A stretch of 64,000 nt of DNA from Symbiodinium natans (GCA_905221605.1 CAJNDS010002554.1:84501-148500), one strand, 5' to 3'. Shown: positions 52,612 to 63,838, counted from the first letter of the stretch. Made by a program: numbers and translations. The notes: a model not told the origin generated them from the letters alone.

Positions 52612-53383
52612 CTAGAGTTTCTCGCCCTGCATCCTTTTCACCCTGGACACTCCTCCCCACTTGCTCCAGGTGCGCTGGTCCACCTGGTGTGCACAATTGA
52701 GGCTTAAGGGCCTCTGCGTTTGGGGGTTGAGGAGTGGATTTACAGGGTTCCTGTGGACTCAACTCTTGGGGAGGGCTACTTATAGGGGCTCAAGGAGTTT
52801 GAGGGTGGAGACCCCTTCTTTGGGTGTCAGTGTGGACATCTCTAGCCGGGGAGGGGGGGGGGGGGGGTGCGGCGAAGTTTGGCAAGGCCTGAAGTCATCT
52901 AGCACTCCGGCGCCCCAGGATCCTGTGCTGGTTGAAGCCCCCTAACCGGGTTTAGGGCTTGGTAGGGTTTAGGGTTTAGGGTTTAGGGTTTAGGGTTTAG
53001 GGTTTAGGGTTTAGGGTTTAGGGTTTAGGGTTTCGGGTTTCGGGTTTAGGGCTTAGGGCTTAGGGTTTAGGGCTTAGGGTTTATGGTTTAGGGTTTGGGG
53101 TTCCCAAACAAGTTCGGGTTTCGGGCAACTTTGGGGGACTGGCTGCTTGAATCCATCGTCCGAACAGGCTGTCGACTCTTTGGTACTTCACATGGTCTCT
53201 TGCCTGAACTGAGATTGGCCAAGGCTTCATCGGTCGCCAACCCTAAACCCTAGACCCTAAACCCTCAACCCTAAACCCTAGAAGCTCCAACAATCCTTAA
53301 CACCGCAGGGTCGAAACGCTTAACCCGCACCTTCAGAAACCGAGGTCCGAGATCTTCCACACAAACCCAGGAAGTTCTGGGTC
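52612..53383 (-). CDS. Minus exons ending at 52612
   Basis: 53277-53383 (VCVEDLGPRFLKVRVKRFDP), 53110-53175 (DDGFKQPVPQSCPKPEL, phase 0), about 52838-52926 (GAGVLDDFRPCQTSPH) and 52612-52683 (QRTWSKWGGVSRVKRMQGEK, stop TAG inside CTAGGGTTTGG). The first exon follows a family L element directly. Confidence 0.65.
52945..53100. repeat. TTTAGGG array, about 150 bp
   Basis: Heptamers with TTTCGGG and CTTAGGG variants. Confidence 0.95.
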
Positions 53384-53420
53384 CTAAACTACTAGGTGCT
53401 TAAGAACCCCCCCCCCAAAA

Positions 53421-53452
<32 letters not shown>

Positions 53453-53525
53453 GTATTCCTCCTTATACCGGCGATATAGGGATTTGTATTGTTTATGTTT
53501 GGGGTTCTTACGCAAGTAGTGGTAA
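53384..53525. mobile_element. Family L element with (TA)n
   Basis: GGTGCTTAAGAACCCCCC...GGGGTTCTTACGCAAGTAGT, its middle replaced by poly-A and (TA)n. Confidence 0.75.
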
Positions 53526-53601
53526 ACCCACAAACGCTAAAATTCCCTGAAACCTCTCATACTTGAGACAAGGAAACCTTGGCCCATCACAGAGGGCTGA
53601 C

Positions 53602-54242
53602 CCTCCCATGCACATGGCTACCAAGACTGCTGCCCGGCCGAGGAGTGGTTCTGAACTGAAAAACCATATCTAAGATGGCCCTTAAGACCCTCTGACAAAT
53701 ATTTCCTGAATACGATCCTCTTAAAGCCAATAAGAGGAAATATCGAATGTTTCAAGGGCCTACTGAGATATATGCGCCCCCCCAACCCCAAAGCTCATCT
53801 GTCCAGGCTTAAACCCTTAAATGCCCTACATTCCGCAAAGTTTGTAAGAGGCTACTAACACCCAAACCCTAACTCAAAAGCCTAAACCCTAAACCCTAAA
53901 CCCTCCAACCCTCCAACACTGACCCAAAACCCTAAACCTTAAATCCCGAACCTTACGAACCATCTGGTGGCGAGCTACCCATCAGAGACGCCCCCCTACG
54001 GTTGCACTTGTGAACGCACTGGAGGCTCGAGGGCTCTGTAGAACTTCGAAGTTTGTTTTTCGGGCTACTATTGGGGCCTTGAGAATTACAACAGCGTTTT
54101 AAGGGGGTAGTTTAAGTATAATTACAGAGGGACCATAAGGGAATGCTATTCGTAATTATTCCGACACCTATAGTAACTGCTTTGTATGGTAAACCAGGAC
54201 TTAGTCGCGTGGAACCCTTCGCGCACACATGAACCACGCCCC
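53602..54242 (-). CDS. Two genes' minus exons; one split by family F
   Basis: 54168-54242 (VHVCAKGSTRLSPGLPYKAV) joins 53982-54067 (RKTNFEVLQSPRASSAFTSA, then TVGGRL and stop TGA) across exactly one family F element. A separate exon 53602-53655 (FRTTPRPGSSLGSHVHGR, acceptor GATATGGTTTTTCAG) lies downstream beside a family D element and belongs to another gene or transcript. Confidence 0.7.
53683..53768. mobile_element. Family D element
   Basis: GATGGCCCTTAAGACCCTCT...GGGCCTACTGAGA with GATCCTCTTAAAGCCAATAA. Confidence 0.7.
54068..54167 (-). mobile_element. Family F element forming a 100-nt intron
   Basis: The minus-sense intron is GTGTCGGAATAATTACG...CTCAAGGCCCCAATAG. Exons on both sides join as phase 1/2. 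Confidence 0.85.
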
Positions 54243-54479
54243 CTGAAAGCAGCAGCTGATCTTAAAGCATGGCCCTAGAGGCCAAGAGTGCGCGCGGTGC
54301 CGCACAAGAGTCACACAAGAAGGTCCACCTTATCGGGTTAGTTAATGTATCTCTGCCCCCGAAACAAAACTAAGAATGTGCAAAAGACATGTATATATAT
54401 ATATATATATATATGCTACCCCCCCCCCCTCAAAACCCGCGTTTTACTATGTTTTCCTATCGTACACTATGAAAACCTC

Positions 54480-55235
54480 TCCCCAGAAACCCTCAGTTCC
54501 AGAATTCCAGAATTCCAGATTTTCTGAGATCCCTAATTCCAGAATTCCAGAATTCCAGATTTTTCAGAGGCCCCCAGTTCCAGAATTCCAGAATTCCAGA
54601 ATCTGGAATTCTGGAACTGGGGGCCCCTGACAAATCTGGAATTCTGGAATTCTGGAATTCTAATTTCGGAGAGCCAAGAAGGTTACATTTGAAATTAGAG
54701 ACGGAAAATAAGAGTCTTATTAATCTTACCCATTAAGTTTTAGAGGATTCCTTACAATTTTCTAGGCTGATTGAATTTAATAATACTCCCGTTCACTTCA
54801 ATGGGAGTTCTTATTAGCCACCAGTTCCAGAATTCCAGAATCAGGAATTCTGGAACTGGGGGCCCCTGACAAATCTGGAATTCTGGAATTCTGGAATTCT
54901 AATTTCGGAGAGCCAAGAAGGTTACATTTGAAATTAGAGACGGAAAATAAGAGTCTTATTAATCTTACCCATTAAGTTTTAGAGGATTCCTTATAATTTT
55001 CTAAGCTGATTACATTTAATAATACTCCCGTTCACTTCAATGGGAGTTCTTATTAGCCACCAGTTCCAGAATTCCAGAATCTGGAATTCGGGAACTGGGG
55101 GCCCCTGACAAATCTGGAATTCTGGAATTCTGGAATTCTAATTTCGGAGAGCCAAGAAGGTTACATTTGAAATAAGAGACGGAAAATAAGAGTCTTATTA
55201 ATCTTACCCATTAAGTTTTAGAGGATTCCTTATCC
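54480..55235. repeat. 239-bp tandem repeat with GAATTC palindromes
   Basis: Units begin AATTTCGGAGAGCCAAGAAG at 54662, 54901 and 55140 (two full, one partial) and contain inverted CCAGAATTCCAGAATT / AATTCTGGAATTCTGG blocks and CACTTCAATGGGAG. Confidence 0.9.
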
Positions 55236-55239
55236 GCCG

Positions 55240-55458
55240 ACCCCAGCAACAGCGGGGCGGCGTCAGTGAAGACCCTCCCTGCCCTCACCCACCTACCCCC
55301 CTCCCCCGCACTCCCACCACCAACCCCGCTCCGCCCGCTCGCCCGCTCCGCTTGCTCCGCCCTTCCCTCCCACCCCCACCCACCCCCCCCACCCCACCCC
55401 CCCCACCCCCCCCCCCCCCCCAACCCACCCCCCACGCCCCCCACCCCCCCCCACCCCG
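55240..55458. repeat. Poly-C low complexity
   Basis: Shares GGCGGCGTCAGTGAAGACCC with 6510-6530, then CCCCCCACCCC runs. Confidence 0.9.
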
Positions 55459-55490
55459 TGGGTGGCTTAAATAGGGTCTATTTGGAAGCT
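55455..55490. mobile_element. Single end of element P
   Basis: TTAAATAGGGTCTATTTGGA matches the complement of the right end at 63140-63168. Confidence 0.55.
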
Positions 55491-55559
55491 GGGACTCGGG
55501 TTTTCTTATAGCCATACACGTTTCCACGAGGGTACGCTGCTGTCACGTCAGTCGTACTA

Positions 55560-58130
55560 TGGAGGCCTCAGGAACAAGAACCAGGTAGTTCCTCTTTTCT
55601 CTTCTCTTTTTCTCCTCAATCCTAAAGTCGAAGGCTCTCGTGAGGAGAAGAGAAGGGAGAGAAGGAGGGAAAGATAAGAGGAACACGATTTTCATGGGAA
55701 GAGCCAAGAAAAGAATAGAAGAGAGATAAAACAAGGCGCAAAGAAGATGGTACTCTTCTTTATCTATCCTCTCTCCCTTATCTCTCCGTTCCCTCTGTCT
55801 TTTCGAAATGAGAAAAACAAAAAGAAAGATGAAAAGAAGAAGGGTTAGGAAAAGAGCCGAAGAGATAGGCCGAAAAGAGGGGTATGGTGAAGTACGGCAA
55901 AGGTCCACGCACAAGGAGTCACCTTCTGCTTACCCTTCCACTGCTTGATTTTACAAGCTCCTTTCTTGTGTTTTATCAGTTAAAATTAAAAGGAGACAGA
56001 AGGAGAGAAGGGAAAGGGAAGTGAGAGAGGAGAGACAACAAGGAGGCCATTTTAATTTCCTGTGAGTTATCAAAAGGAATGCAATATTATGGGAAGAGCA
56101 ATGGAAAAAAAGAGTGGAAGAGAAATTAAGACAGGAGAGGGAGGTGCAAAAATAAGGCAAAGAGAAGATGGTGCCGTTTTCATCTCACCTCTCGTTCTTA
56201 TCTTCCTCTTCTCTGGTTCTTTTCCCTGTGAAATAAAAAAACAAAAGGAAGGACAATGAACATATAAAGGAACCCGTTTTCGTTTTCCGTTTGGGCACAA
56301 GGAAAAAAACAGAGGCGATAGGGCGAGAGGAGGGGTTTGCTGAAGCATGGGGAGGGTGTACGGGCAAGGGGCCAACTCCGCCCACTTCCCCCATCCATTG
56401 AAAGAGGAAAAGGAACAGGGCCTCCATTCCCCTCTTATTCTTCCTTTCTTGCGTTTTTGTCGTTTAGAAGGGAACAGGAGAAGAGGAGGGAGAGAGAAGG
56501 AGAGAGGAGACATAAAAAGGGTTGCATTTTTAATGGGAAGAGCAAAGAAAAGACCAGAAGAGAGATGATGGGAGAAGAGGGGGAGACAAAACAAGGCGCA
56601 CAGAAAATGGGCAGATAAGAAGAGAGGAAAGGGAATGACCAAGTACAATGAGGAGTTCTTCAATTTCCCTCCCTATCTCTTATGTTACTTTTCCTTCTTG
56701 TGGGGTGTCCCTTTTTCTCTTGAAGATGCAGAAAACGATTGAAAAGGACACCCGTTCCATCGCCCATATGTAGGGAAAAAGAGAGAGAATCATGAGCATC
56801 AGCTGGGCTTGCTGCCAATCCAACATGGGCGTCCCTTTTAATCGCATTCTGTGTCCTTTTTTCTCGCTTGAAGATGCAGAAAACGATCCAAAAGCACATC
56901 TGTTGGAGGAAGAGAGAAGGAGAGAGGAGAGATACCAAGGATTGCATATTTAATGGGAAGAGCAAGGAAGAGAATAGAAGACAGATGAATAGAGAAGATG
57001 GCGCTCTTCTTTATCTATTCTCTCTCCCTTGTTTCTCCCTTCCCTCTTTCTTTTCGAAATGAGAAAAACAAAAAGGAAGAACTATGAGAAGGAGAAGAGT
57101 AAGGAAAGGAACAGAAGAGATAGGCCGAGAGGATGAATATGATGGAGTATTATGGAAAGGCTCACGCGCAAGGAGTCACCCTCTGCTTACCTTTTCACTG
57201 CTTTATCATATGAGTTCCTTTCTTGTGTTTTATCAGTTAAAAGGAAGCGGAAGAAGAGAAGGGAAAGGGAAGTGAGAGAGGAAAGATAACAAGGATGCTA
57301 TGTTTCCCGAAGCGTGCTGCAAGGAATAGAAGAGACAGGAAGCAAGGAGACGGAATCACAAAATAAGGCGCAAAGCTGTACATATCATCTCTCCCTTGTC
57401 TCTCCCTATTCCCTTTCGAACTAGAAAAAACCATTCTTGCTTTTCACAGATAGGTTCCCTCTCTCCTCTTCAGGAAATCCCCTTTCCCTTATGTTGCTTT
57501 TTGAAGCGAATAAGAAAAATAGCAGATAAGAAGAGAGGAAAGGGTCAATTTCCCTCCCTATCTCTTATGTTGCTTTTCCTTCTTGTGGGGTGTCCCTGTT
57601 TCTCTTGAAGATGCAGAAAACGATTGAAAAGGACACCCGTTCCATCGCCCATGTGTAGGGAAAGAGAGAGAATCATGAGCATCAGCTGGGCTTGCTGCCA
57701 ATCCAACATGGGCGTCCCTTTTAATCGCAGTCTGTGTCCTTTTTTCTCGCTTGAAGATGCAGAAAACGATCCAAAAGCACATCTGTTGGAGGAAGAGAGA
57801 AGGAGAGAGGAGAGATACCAAGGATTGCATATTTAATGGGAAGAGCAAGGAAGAGAATAGAAGACAGATGAATAGAGAAGATGGCACTCTTCTTTATCTA
57901 TTCTCTCTCCCTTGTTTCTCCCTTCCCTCTTTCTTTTCGAAATGAGAAAAGCAAAAAGGAAGAACTATGAGAAGGAGAAGAGTAAGGAAAGGAACAGAAG
58001 AGATAGGCCGAGAGGATGAATATGATGGAGTATTATGGAAAGGCTCACGCGCAAGGAGTCACCCTCTGCTTACCTTTCCACTGCTTTATCATATGAGTTC
58101 CTTTCTTGTGTTTTATCAGCAGAAGAGAAG
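55560..58130. repeat. Purine-rich long repeats, one pair 883 bp apart
   Basis: About 580 bp at 56672-57255 recurs at 57555-58138 nearly unchanged; diverged relatives lie at 55560-56650 (for example CTTTCTTGTGTTTTATCAGT). Overlapping frames of 60-200 codons on both strands are composition artefacts of GGAGAGAAGG repeats. Confidence 0.85.
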
Positions 58131-58149
58131 GGAAAAGCAAAAATTGAGC

Positions 58150-60395
58150 CCAACATTTTAGGACCAGGGCTTGCGATCTGACTCTTTGGAGCAAAAATCG
58201 ATTCCAAAATCTTAGGGACCAGGGCTTGCGATGTTACTCTTTGGAGCAAGAAATGAGCCCAAAATCTTAAAGACCGGGGCTTGCGATTTCACCTTTTGGA
58301 GCAAATACTGGGCCCAAAATCTTAGGGACCAGGGCTTGCAATTTGACTCCGTGGAGCACAAATCGACCCCGAAATCTTAGGGACCAGGGCTTGCGATTTG
58401 ACTCTGTGGAGCACAAATCGACCCCGACAACTTAGGGACCAGGGCTTGCGATTTGACTCTTTGGAGCAAAAATCGACCCAAAAATCTAAGGGACCAGGGC
58501 TTGCGATTTTACTCTTTGGCGCAAAAACTGGGCCCCAAATCTTAGGGACCAGGGCTTGCGATGTCACTCTTTGGAGCAAAATTGAACCCAAAGTCTTAGG
58601 GACCAGGGCTTGCGATTTGACTCTTTGGAGCAAAAACTGTGCCCAAAATCTTAGGGAGCAGGGTTTGCGATTTGACTCTTTGGAGCAAAAACTGGGCCCC
58701 AAATCTTAGGGACCAGGGCTTGCGGTTTGACTCTTTGGAGCAAAAATTGAACCCAAAATCTTAGGGACCAGGGCTTGCGATTTGACTCTTTGAACCAAAA
58801 ACTGGGCCCAAAATCTTAGGGACAAGGGCTTGCGATGTCACTCTTTGGAGCAAAAAATGAACCCAAAATCTTAGGGACCAGGGCTTGCGATTTGACTCTT
58901 TGGAGCAAAAACTGGGCCCAAATCTTAGGGACCAGGGCTTGCGATTTGACTCTTTGGAGCAAAAATTGAACCCAAAATCTTAGGGACCAGGGCTTGCGAT
59001 TTGACTCTTCGGAGCAAAAACTGGGCCCAAGATCTTAGGGACCAGGGCTTGCGATGTCACTCTTTGGAGCAACAATGAATGCAAAATCTTAGGGACCAGG
59101 GCCTGCGATTTGACTTTTGGAGCAAAAATTGAACCCAAAATCTTAGGGACCAGGGCTTGCGATTTGACTCTTTGGAGCAAAAACTGGGCCCAAAATCTTA
59201 GGGACCAGGGCTTGCGATGTCACTCTTTGGAGCAAAAACTGAACCCAAAATCTTAGGGACCAGGGCTTGCGATTTGACTCTTCGGAGCAAAAACTGGGCC
59301 CCAAATCTTAGGGACCAGGGCTTGCGATGTCACTCTTTGGAGCAAAAAACGAACCCAAAATCTTAAGGACCAGGGCTTGCGATGTCACTCTTTGGAGCAA
59401 AAATTGAACCCAAAATCTTAGGGACCTGGACTTGCGATGTCACTCTTTGGAGCGAAAACTGGGCCCCAAATCTTAGGGACCAGGGCTTGCGATTTGACTC
59501 TTTGGAGCAAAAACTGTGCCCAAAATCTTAGGGACCAGGGCTTGCGATGTTACTCTTTGGAGCAAAAACTGGGCCCCAAATCTTAGGGACCAGGGCTTGC
59601 GATGTCACTCTTTGGAGCAAAAATTGAACCCAAAATCTTAGGGACCAGGACTTGCGATGTCACTCTTTGGAGCAAAAACTGGGCCCCAAATCTTAGGGAC
59701 CAGGGCTTGCGACGTCACTCTTTGGGGCAAAAATTGAACCCAAAATCTTAGGGACCAGGGCTTGCGATTTGACTCTTCGGAGCAAAAACTGGGCCCCAAA
59801 TCTTAGGGACCAGGGCTTGCGATGTTACTCTTTGGAGCAAAGATTGAACCCAAAATCTTAGGGACCAGGGCTTGCGATTTGACCCTTTGGAGCAAAAACT
59901 GGGCCCAAAATCTTAGGGACCAGGACTTGCGATGTCACTCTTTTGGGCAAGAAATGAGCCCAAAATCTTAGGGAGCAGGGCTTGCGATTTGACCCTTTGG
60001 AGCAAAAACTGTGCCCCAAATCTTAGGGACCAGGGCTTGCGGTTTGACTCTGTGGAGCAAAAATTGAACCCGAAACCTTCGGGACCAGGGCTTGCGATTT
60101 GACTCTTCGGAGCAAGAAATGAGCCCAAAATCTTAAGGACCAGGGCTTGCTTTGGAGCAAAAAACTGAGTCCAAAATCTTAGGGACCAGGGCTTGCGATT
60201 TGACTCTTTGGAGCAAAAACTGGGCCCCAAATAATAGGGACCAGGGCTTGCGATGTTACTCTTTCAGGCAAGAAATGAACCCAAAATCTTAGGGACCAGG
60301 GCTTGCGATGTTTCTCTTTGGGGCAAGAAATGAGCTCAAAATCTTAGGGACCAGGGCTGGCGATGTCACTTTTTGGAGCAAAAACTGTGCCCTAG
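58150..60395. repeat. Satellite: about 54-bp unit, roughly 40 copies
   Basis: Unit words: TTAGGGACCAGGGCTTGCGA, TTTGACTCTTTGGAGCAAAA, ACTGGGCCCAAAATC. Two variants (GATTTGACTC with CTGGGCCC, GATGTCACTC with TTGAACCC) tend to alternate, a higher-order dimer of about 108 bp. Confidence 0.95.
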
Positions 60396-60755
60396 TATTG
60401 GGGGGAGGAGGGCTCGTGATTTAGTATTGGGAGGAGGCCCGGGCTCGTAAACTAGTATTGGGGGGAGGCCCGGGCTCGTGATTTAGTATTGCGGGAGGCC
60501 CGGGCTCGTGATTTAGTATTGGGGGGAGGCCCGGGCGCGTGATTTAGTATTGGGGGGAGGCCCGGCCTCGTAATTTGGAGGCCCGGGCTCGTGATTTAGC
60601 CCGGGCTCGTGATTTAGTATTGGGGGGAGGCCCGGGCTCGTGATTTAGTATTGCGGGAAGGCCCGGGCTCGTAATTTAGTATTGGGGGGAGGCCCGGGCT
60701 CGTGATTTAGTATTGGGGGGAGGCCCGGGCTCGTGGTTTAGTATTGGGGGGAGGA
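60396..60755. repeat. Tandem 32-bp unit, about 11 copies
   Basis: TAGTATTGGGGGGAGGCCCG then GGCTCGTGATT. Confidence 0.95.
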
Positions 60756-60759
60756 GGAT

Positions 60760-61740
60760 GCCCCAGCCCCCACCCCCCATTTGGAAATAAATGAATTACT
60801 TGAATTAATTGAAATAATTGAATTAATTCAATTAATTCAATTAATTGATTTATTTCCAAAGGGGAGGTGGAATTAATTTAATTAATTGAATTAATTCAAT
60901 TATTTCAATTAATTCAAGTAATTCATTTATTTCCAAATGGGGGGGATTCCCCAGCCCCCACCCCCCCCCTTTGGAAATAAATGAATTAATTGAATTAATT
61001 GAATTAATTGAATTAATTGAATTAATTCAATGAATTCAATTAATTCATTTATTTCCAAAGGGGAGGTGGAATTAATTGAATTAATTGAATTAATTCAATT
61101 ATTTCAATTAATTCAATTAATTCAATTAATTCAATTAATTCAATTAATTCATTTATTTCCAAATGGGGGGGATTCCCCAGCCCCCACCCCCCCCTTTGGA
61201 AATAAATGAATTAATTGAATTAATTGAATTAATTGAATTAATTGAATTAATTGAATTTCAATTAATTCAAATAATTCATTTATTTCCAAAGGGGAGGTGG
61301 AATTAATTGAATTAGTTGAATTAATTCAATTATTTCAATTAACTCAATTAATTCAATTAATTCAATTAATTCAATTAATTCATTTATTTCCAAAGGGGGG
61401 GGAGGGGTGGGGGCTGGGGAATCCCCCCATTTGCAAATAATTGAATTAATTGAATTAATTGAATTAATTGAATTAATTGAATTAATTGAATTAATTGAAT
61501 TAATTGAATTAATTGAATCAATTCAATTAATTCAATTAATTCAATTAATTCAATTAATTCCACCCCCCCCCCCTTTGGAAATAAATGAATTAATTGAATT
61601 AATTGAATTAATTGAATTAATTCAATTAATTCAATTAATTCAATTAATTCAATTAATTCAATTAATTCATTTAGTTCCAAAGGGGGGGGGTGGGGGCTGG
61701 GGAATCCCCCCCATTTGGAAATGAATGAACTAATTGAACG
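60760..61740. repeat. Fold-back arrays of AATTGAATT
   Basis: Each unit runs CCCCCTTTGGAAATAAATG, (AATTGAATT)n, (AATTCAATT)n, CATTTATTTCCAAAGGGG. The two arms are complementary, giving long A+T hairpins capped by GGAAATAAATG. Confidence 0.95.
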
Positions 61741-62330
61741 AAATTATTTAAACTATCGCGGCTCGATTTGGCCAAATTTTGCCGGGCAGCCTGCGGGCAA
61801 AATTTGGCCAAATCGGGCTGCTTTTCGTATGCCATGAGAAATGCGCGGCTCGATTTGGCCAAATTTTGCCCGGAGGCTGCCCGGCAAAATTTGGCCAAAT
61901 CGAGCCGCGCATTTCTCAGCGCGTACGACGAGCAGCCCGATTTGGCCAAATTTTTTGCCCGCAGACTTCCCGGCAAAATTTGGCCAAATCGAGCCGCGAT
62001 AGTTTAAATAATTTCGGGCCTCCAGAAAGGCGCGGCTCGATTTGGCCAGATTTTGCCGGGCAGTCTGCGGGCAAAATTTGGCCAAATCGAGCTGCTCGTC
62101 GAACGCGATGAGAAATGCGCGGCTCGATTTGGCCAAATTTTGCCGGGCAGCCTCCGGGCAAAATTTGGCCAAATCGAGCCGCGCCTTTCTGAAGGGCTCG
62201 ATTTGGCCAAATTTTGCCGGGCAGCTTCCAGGCAAAATTTGGCCAAATCGGGCTGCCCTTCGTATGCGATGAGAAATGCGTGGCTCGATTTGGCCAAATT
62301 TTGCCCGGAGGCTGCCCGGCAAAATTTCGA
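61741..62330. repeat. Tandem palindromes of CGATTTGGCCAAATTTTGCC
   Basis: About six hairpins: GATTTGGCCAAATTTTGCC...GGCAAAATTTGGCCAAATC with short loops, about 100 bp apart, joined by CGCGGCTCG and ATGAGAAATGCG. Confidence 0.95.
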
Positions 62331-63000
62331 GCTGGGGGGGTGGGGTCTGGGGAATCCCCCCCATTTGGAAATAAATGAATTAATTGAATTAATTGAATTC
62401 ATTGAATTAATTCAATTAATTCAATTAATTCAATTAATTCCACCCCCCCTTTGGAAATAAATGAATTAATTGAATTAATTGAATTAATTGAATTAATTGA
62501 ATTAATTCAATTAATTAAATTAATTCAATTAATTCCACCCCCCCTTTGGAAATAAATGAATTAATTGAATTAATTGAATTAATTGAATTAATTCAATTAA
62601 TTCAATTAATTCATTTATTTCCAAAGGGGGGGTGGGGGGTGGGGGCTGGGGAATCCCCCCCCATTTGGAAATAAATGAATTAATTGAATTAATTGAATTA
62701 ATCGAAATAATTCAACTAATTCAATTAATTCAATTACTTCATTTATTTCCAAAGGGGAGGTGGAATTAATTGAATTAATTGAATTAATTCCAATTAACTC
62801 AATTAATTCAATTAATTCAATTAATTCAATTAATTCATTTATTTCCAAAGGGGGGGGTTCAATTAATTCAATTAATTCAATTAATTCAATTAATTCAATT
62901 AATTCAATTAATTCAACTAATTCAATTAATTCCACCCCCCCCTTTGGAAATAAATGAATTAATTGAATTAATTGATTAAATTCATTAAATTCCAGGGGGA
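62331..63000. repeat. Second block of AATTGAATT fold-back arrays
   Basis: Same design as 60760-61740. The palindrome block 61741-62330 is inserted between the two. Confidence 0.95.
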
Positions 63001-63054
63001 AAGTGGAAATTAAGGAATTTAATGAACTAATTCTGTCTGTGCAACCCTACAGGA

Positions 63055-63170
63055 CCTAAAATAGGGTCTATTTGGAACATGGCTCTTGTGAATAAGTATA
63101 CGTTTTGGGGCCTGTTTTCCTCTTGTAAATACGATTCCCAGCTTCCAAATAGACCCTATTTAAGCTGCAC
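63055..63170. mobile_element. Element P
   Basis: AAATAGGGTCTATTTGGAA (63060) and TTCCAAATAGACCCTATTT (63148) are inverted ends of a 110-bp unit. Confidence 0.75.
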
Positions 63171-63640
63171 ACCCCCCCACCCCCCCCCCCCCCCCCACGG
63201 TACGGCGGACCCTAGACCTTAATGCCTAAACCCCCCTAACCTAACCCTAACGGTTTCAAATCTGCTTTCTGTCTTCCGGAGGTCAAGGAGTACAGACTTG
63301 TTTTGCGGTGTCATCGTCTTTATGCAATTGCGCCCTAAGCAATGCGCACTGTTTCTTCCAGTGTTAAAGCCCTACACCCTAAACCCCAATCTGTTCCCCA
63401 GAATACTCAGTTTCAGTGCGGGTGCGGCTTCGGGTGGCAAACGTCTAGCGCCCCTATAACCCTGAACCCGACCCACCCCCCCCCCCCGCCCAACAACAAA
63501 CAAGAAGAAGTTTAAGCTCTAGGCCCTAAGCCCCAACCTCTACTTTAAACCCTAAACCCTAAACCCTCTGCCCGGAGCCCTGAGCCCTAAGCCCGAAGCC
63601 CTAAGCCCCAAGCCCTAAGCCTCAGACCCAAAGTTTCAAT
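63171..63640. other. Flank with poly-C and short CCCTAAA tracts
   Basis: Poly-C at 63171-63198 and 63475-63487, CCCTAAA tract 63545-63605; no exon is supported. Confidence 0.4.
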
Positions 63641-63733
63641 GTTTTTTCTCTCTCGCCGAGGTTGTCGGACGTCCGGGAGAAGTCCTGCGTCCACGAGGCA
63701 TCGGAGCAGGCGGAGGGTCATCTTGCTGAAGGT
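63641..63733. CDS. Exon candidate, strand uncertain
   Basis: Plus: acceptor TTTTTTCTCTCTCGCCGAG, DVREKSCVHEASEQAEGHLA, donor GTTTAGGG. Minus: MTLRLLRCLVDAGLLPDVRQ with donor GTCTGAGGCTTAGGG. Flanked CCCTAAA left, TTTAGGG right. Confidence 0.5.
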
Positions 63734-63838
63734 TTAGGGATGGTTTGGGGTTTAGGGTTCAGGGTTCAGGGTTTAGGGTTTACGGTTTAGGGTTTAGGGT
63801 TAGGGATTAGGGTTTGTAAGATTTAGGGTTTAGGGTTA

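Noticed and set aside
55543-58161. Frames of 60-200 codons rich in K/E/R or S/F/L
   Set aside because: They duplicate with the 883-bp repeat and occur on both strands over purine-rich DNA.
58322-60230. Frames such as SQIASPGP and LQRVKSQALVPKIL repeats
   Set aside because: Direct translation of the 54-bp satellite; unit length divisible by three keeps frames open.
61384-62957. ELIELIELI / INSINSINS frames
   Set aside because: Translation of the AATTGAATT array.
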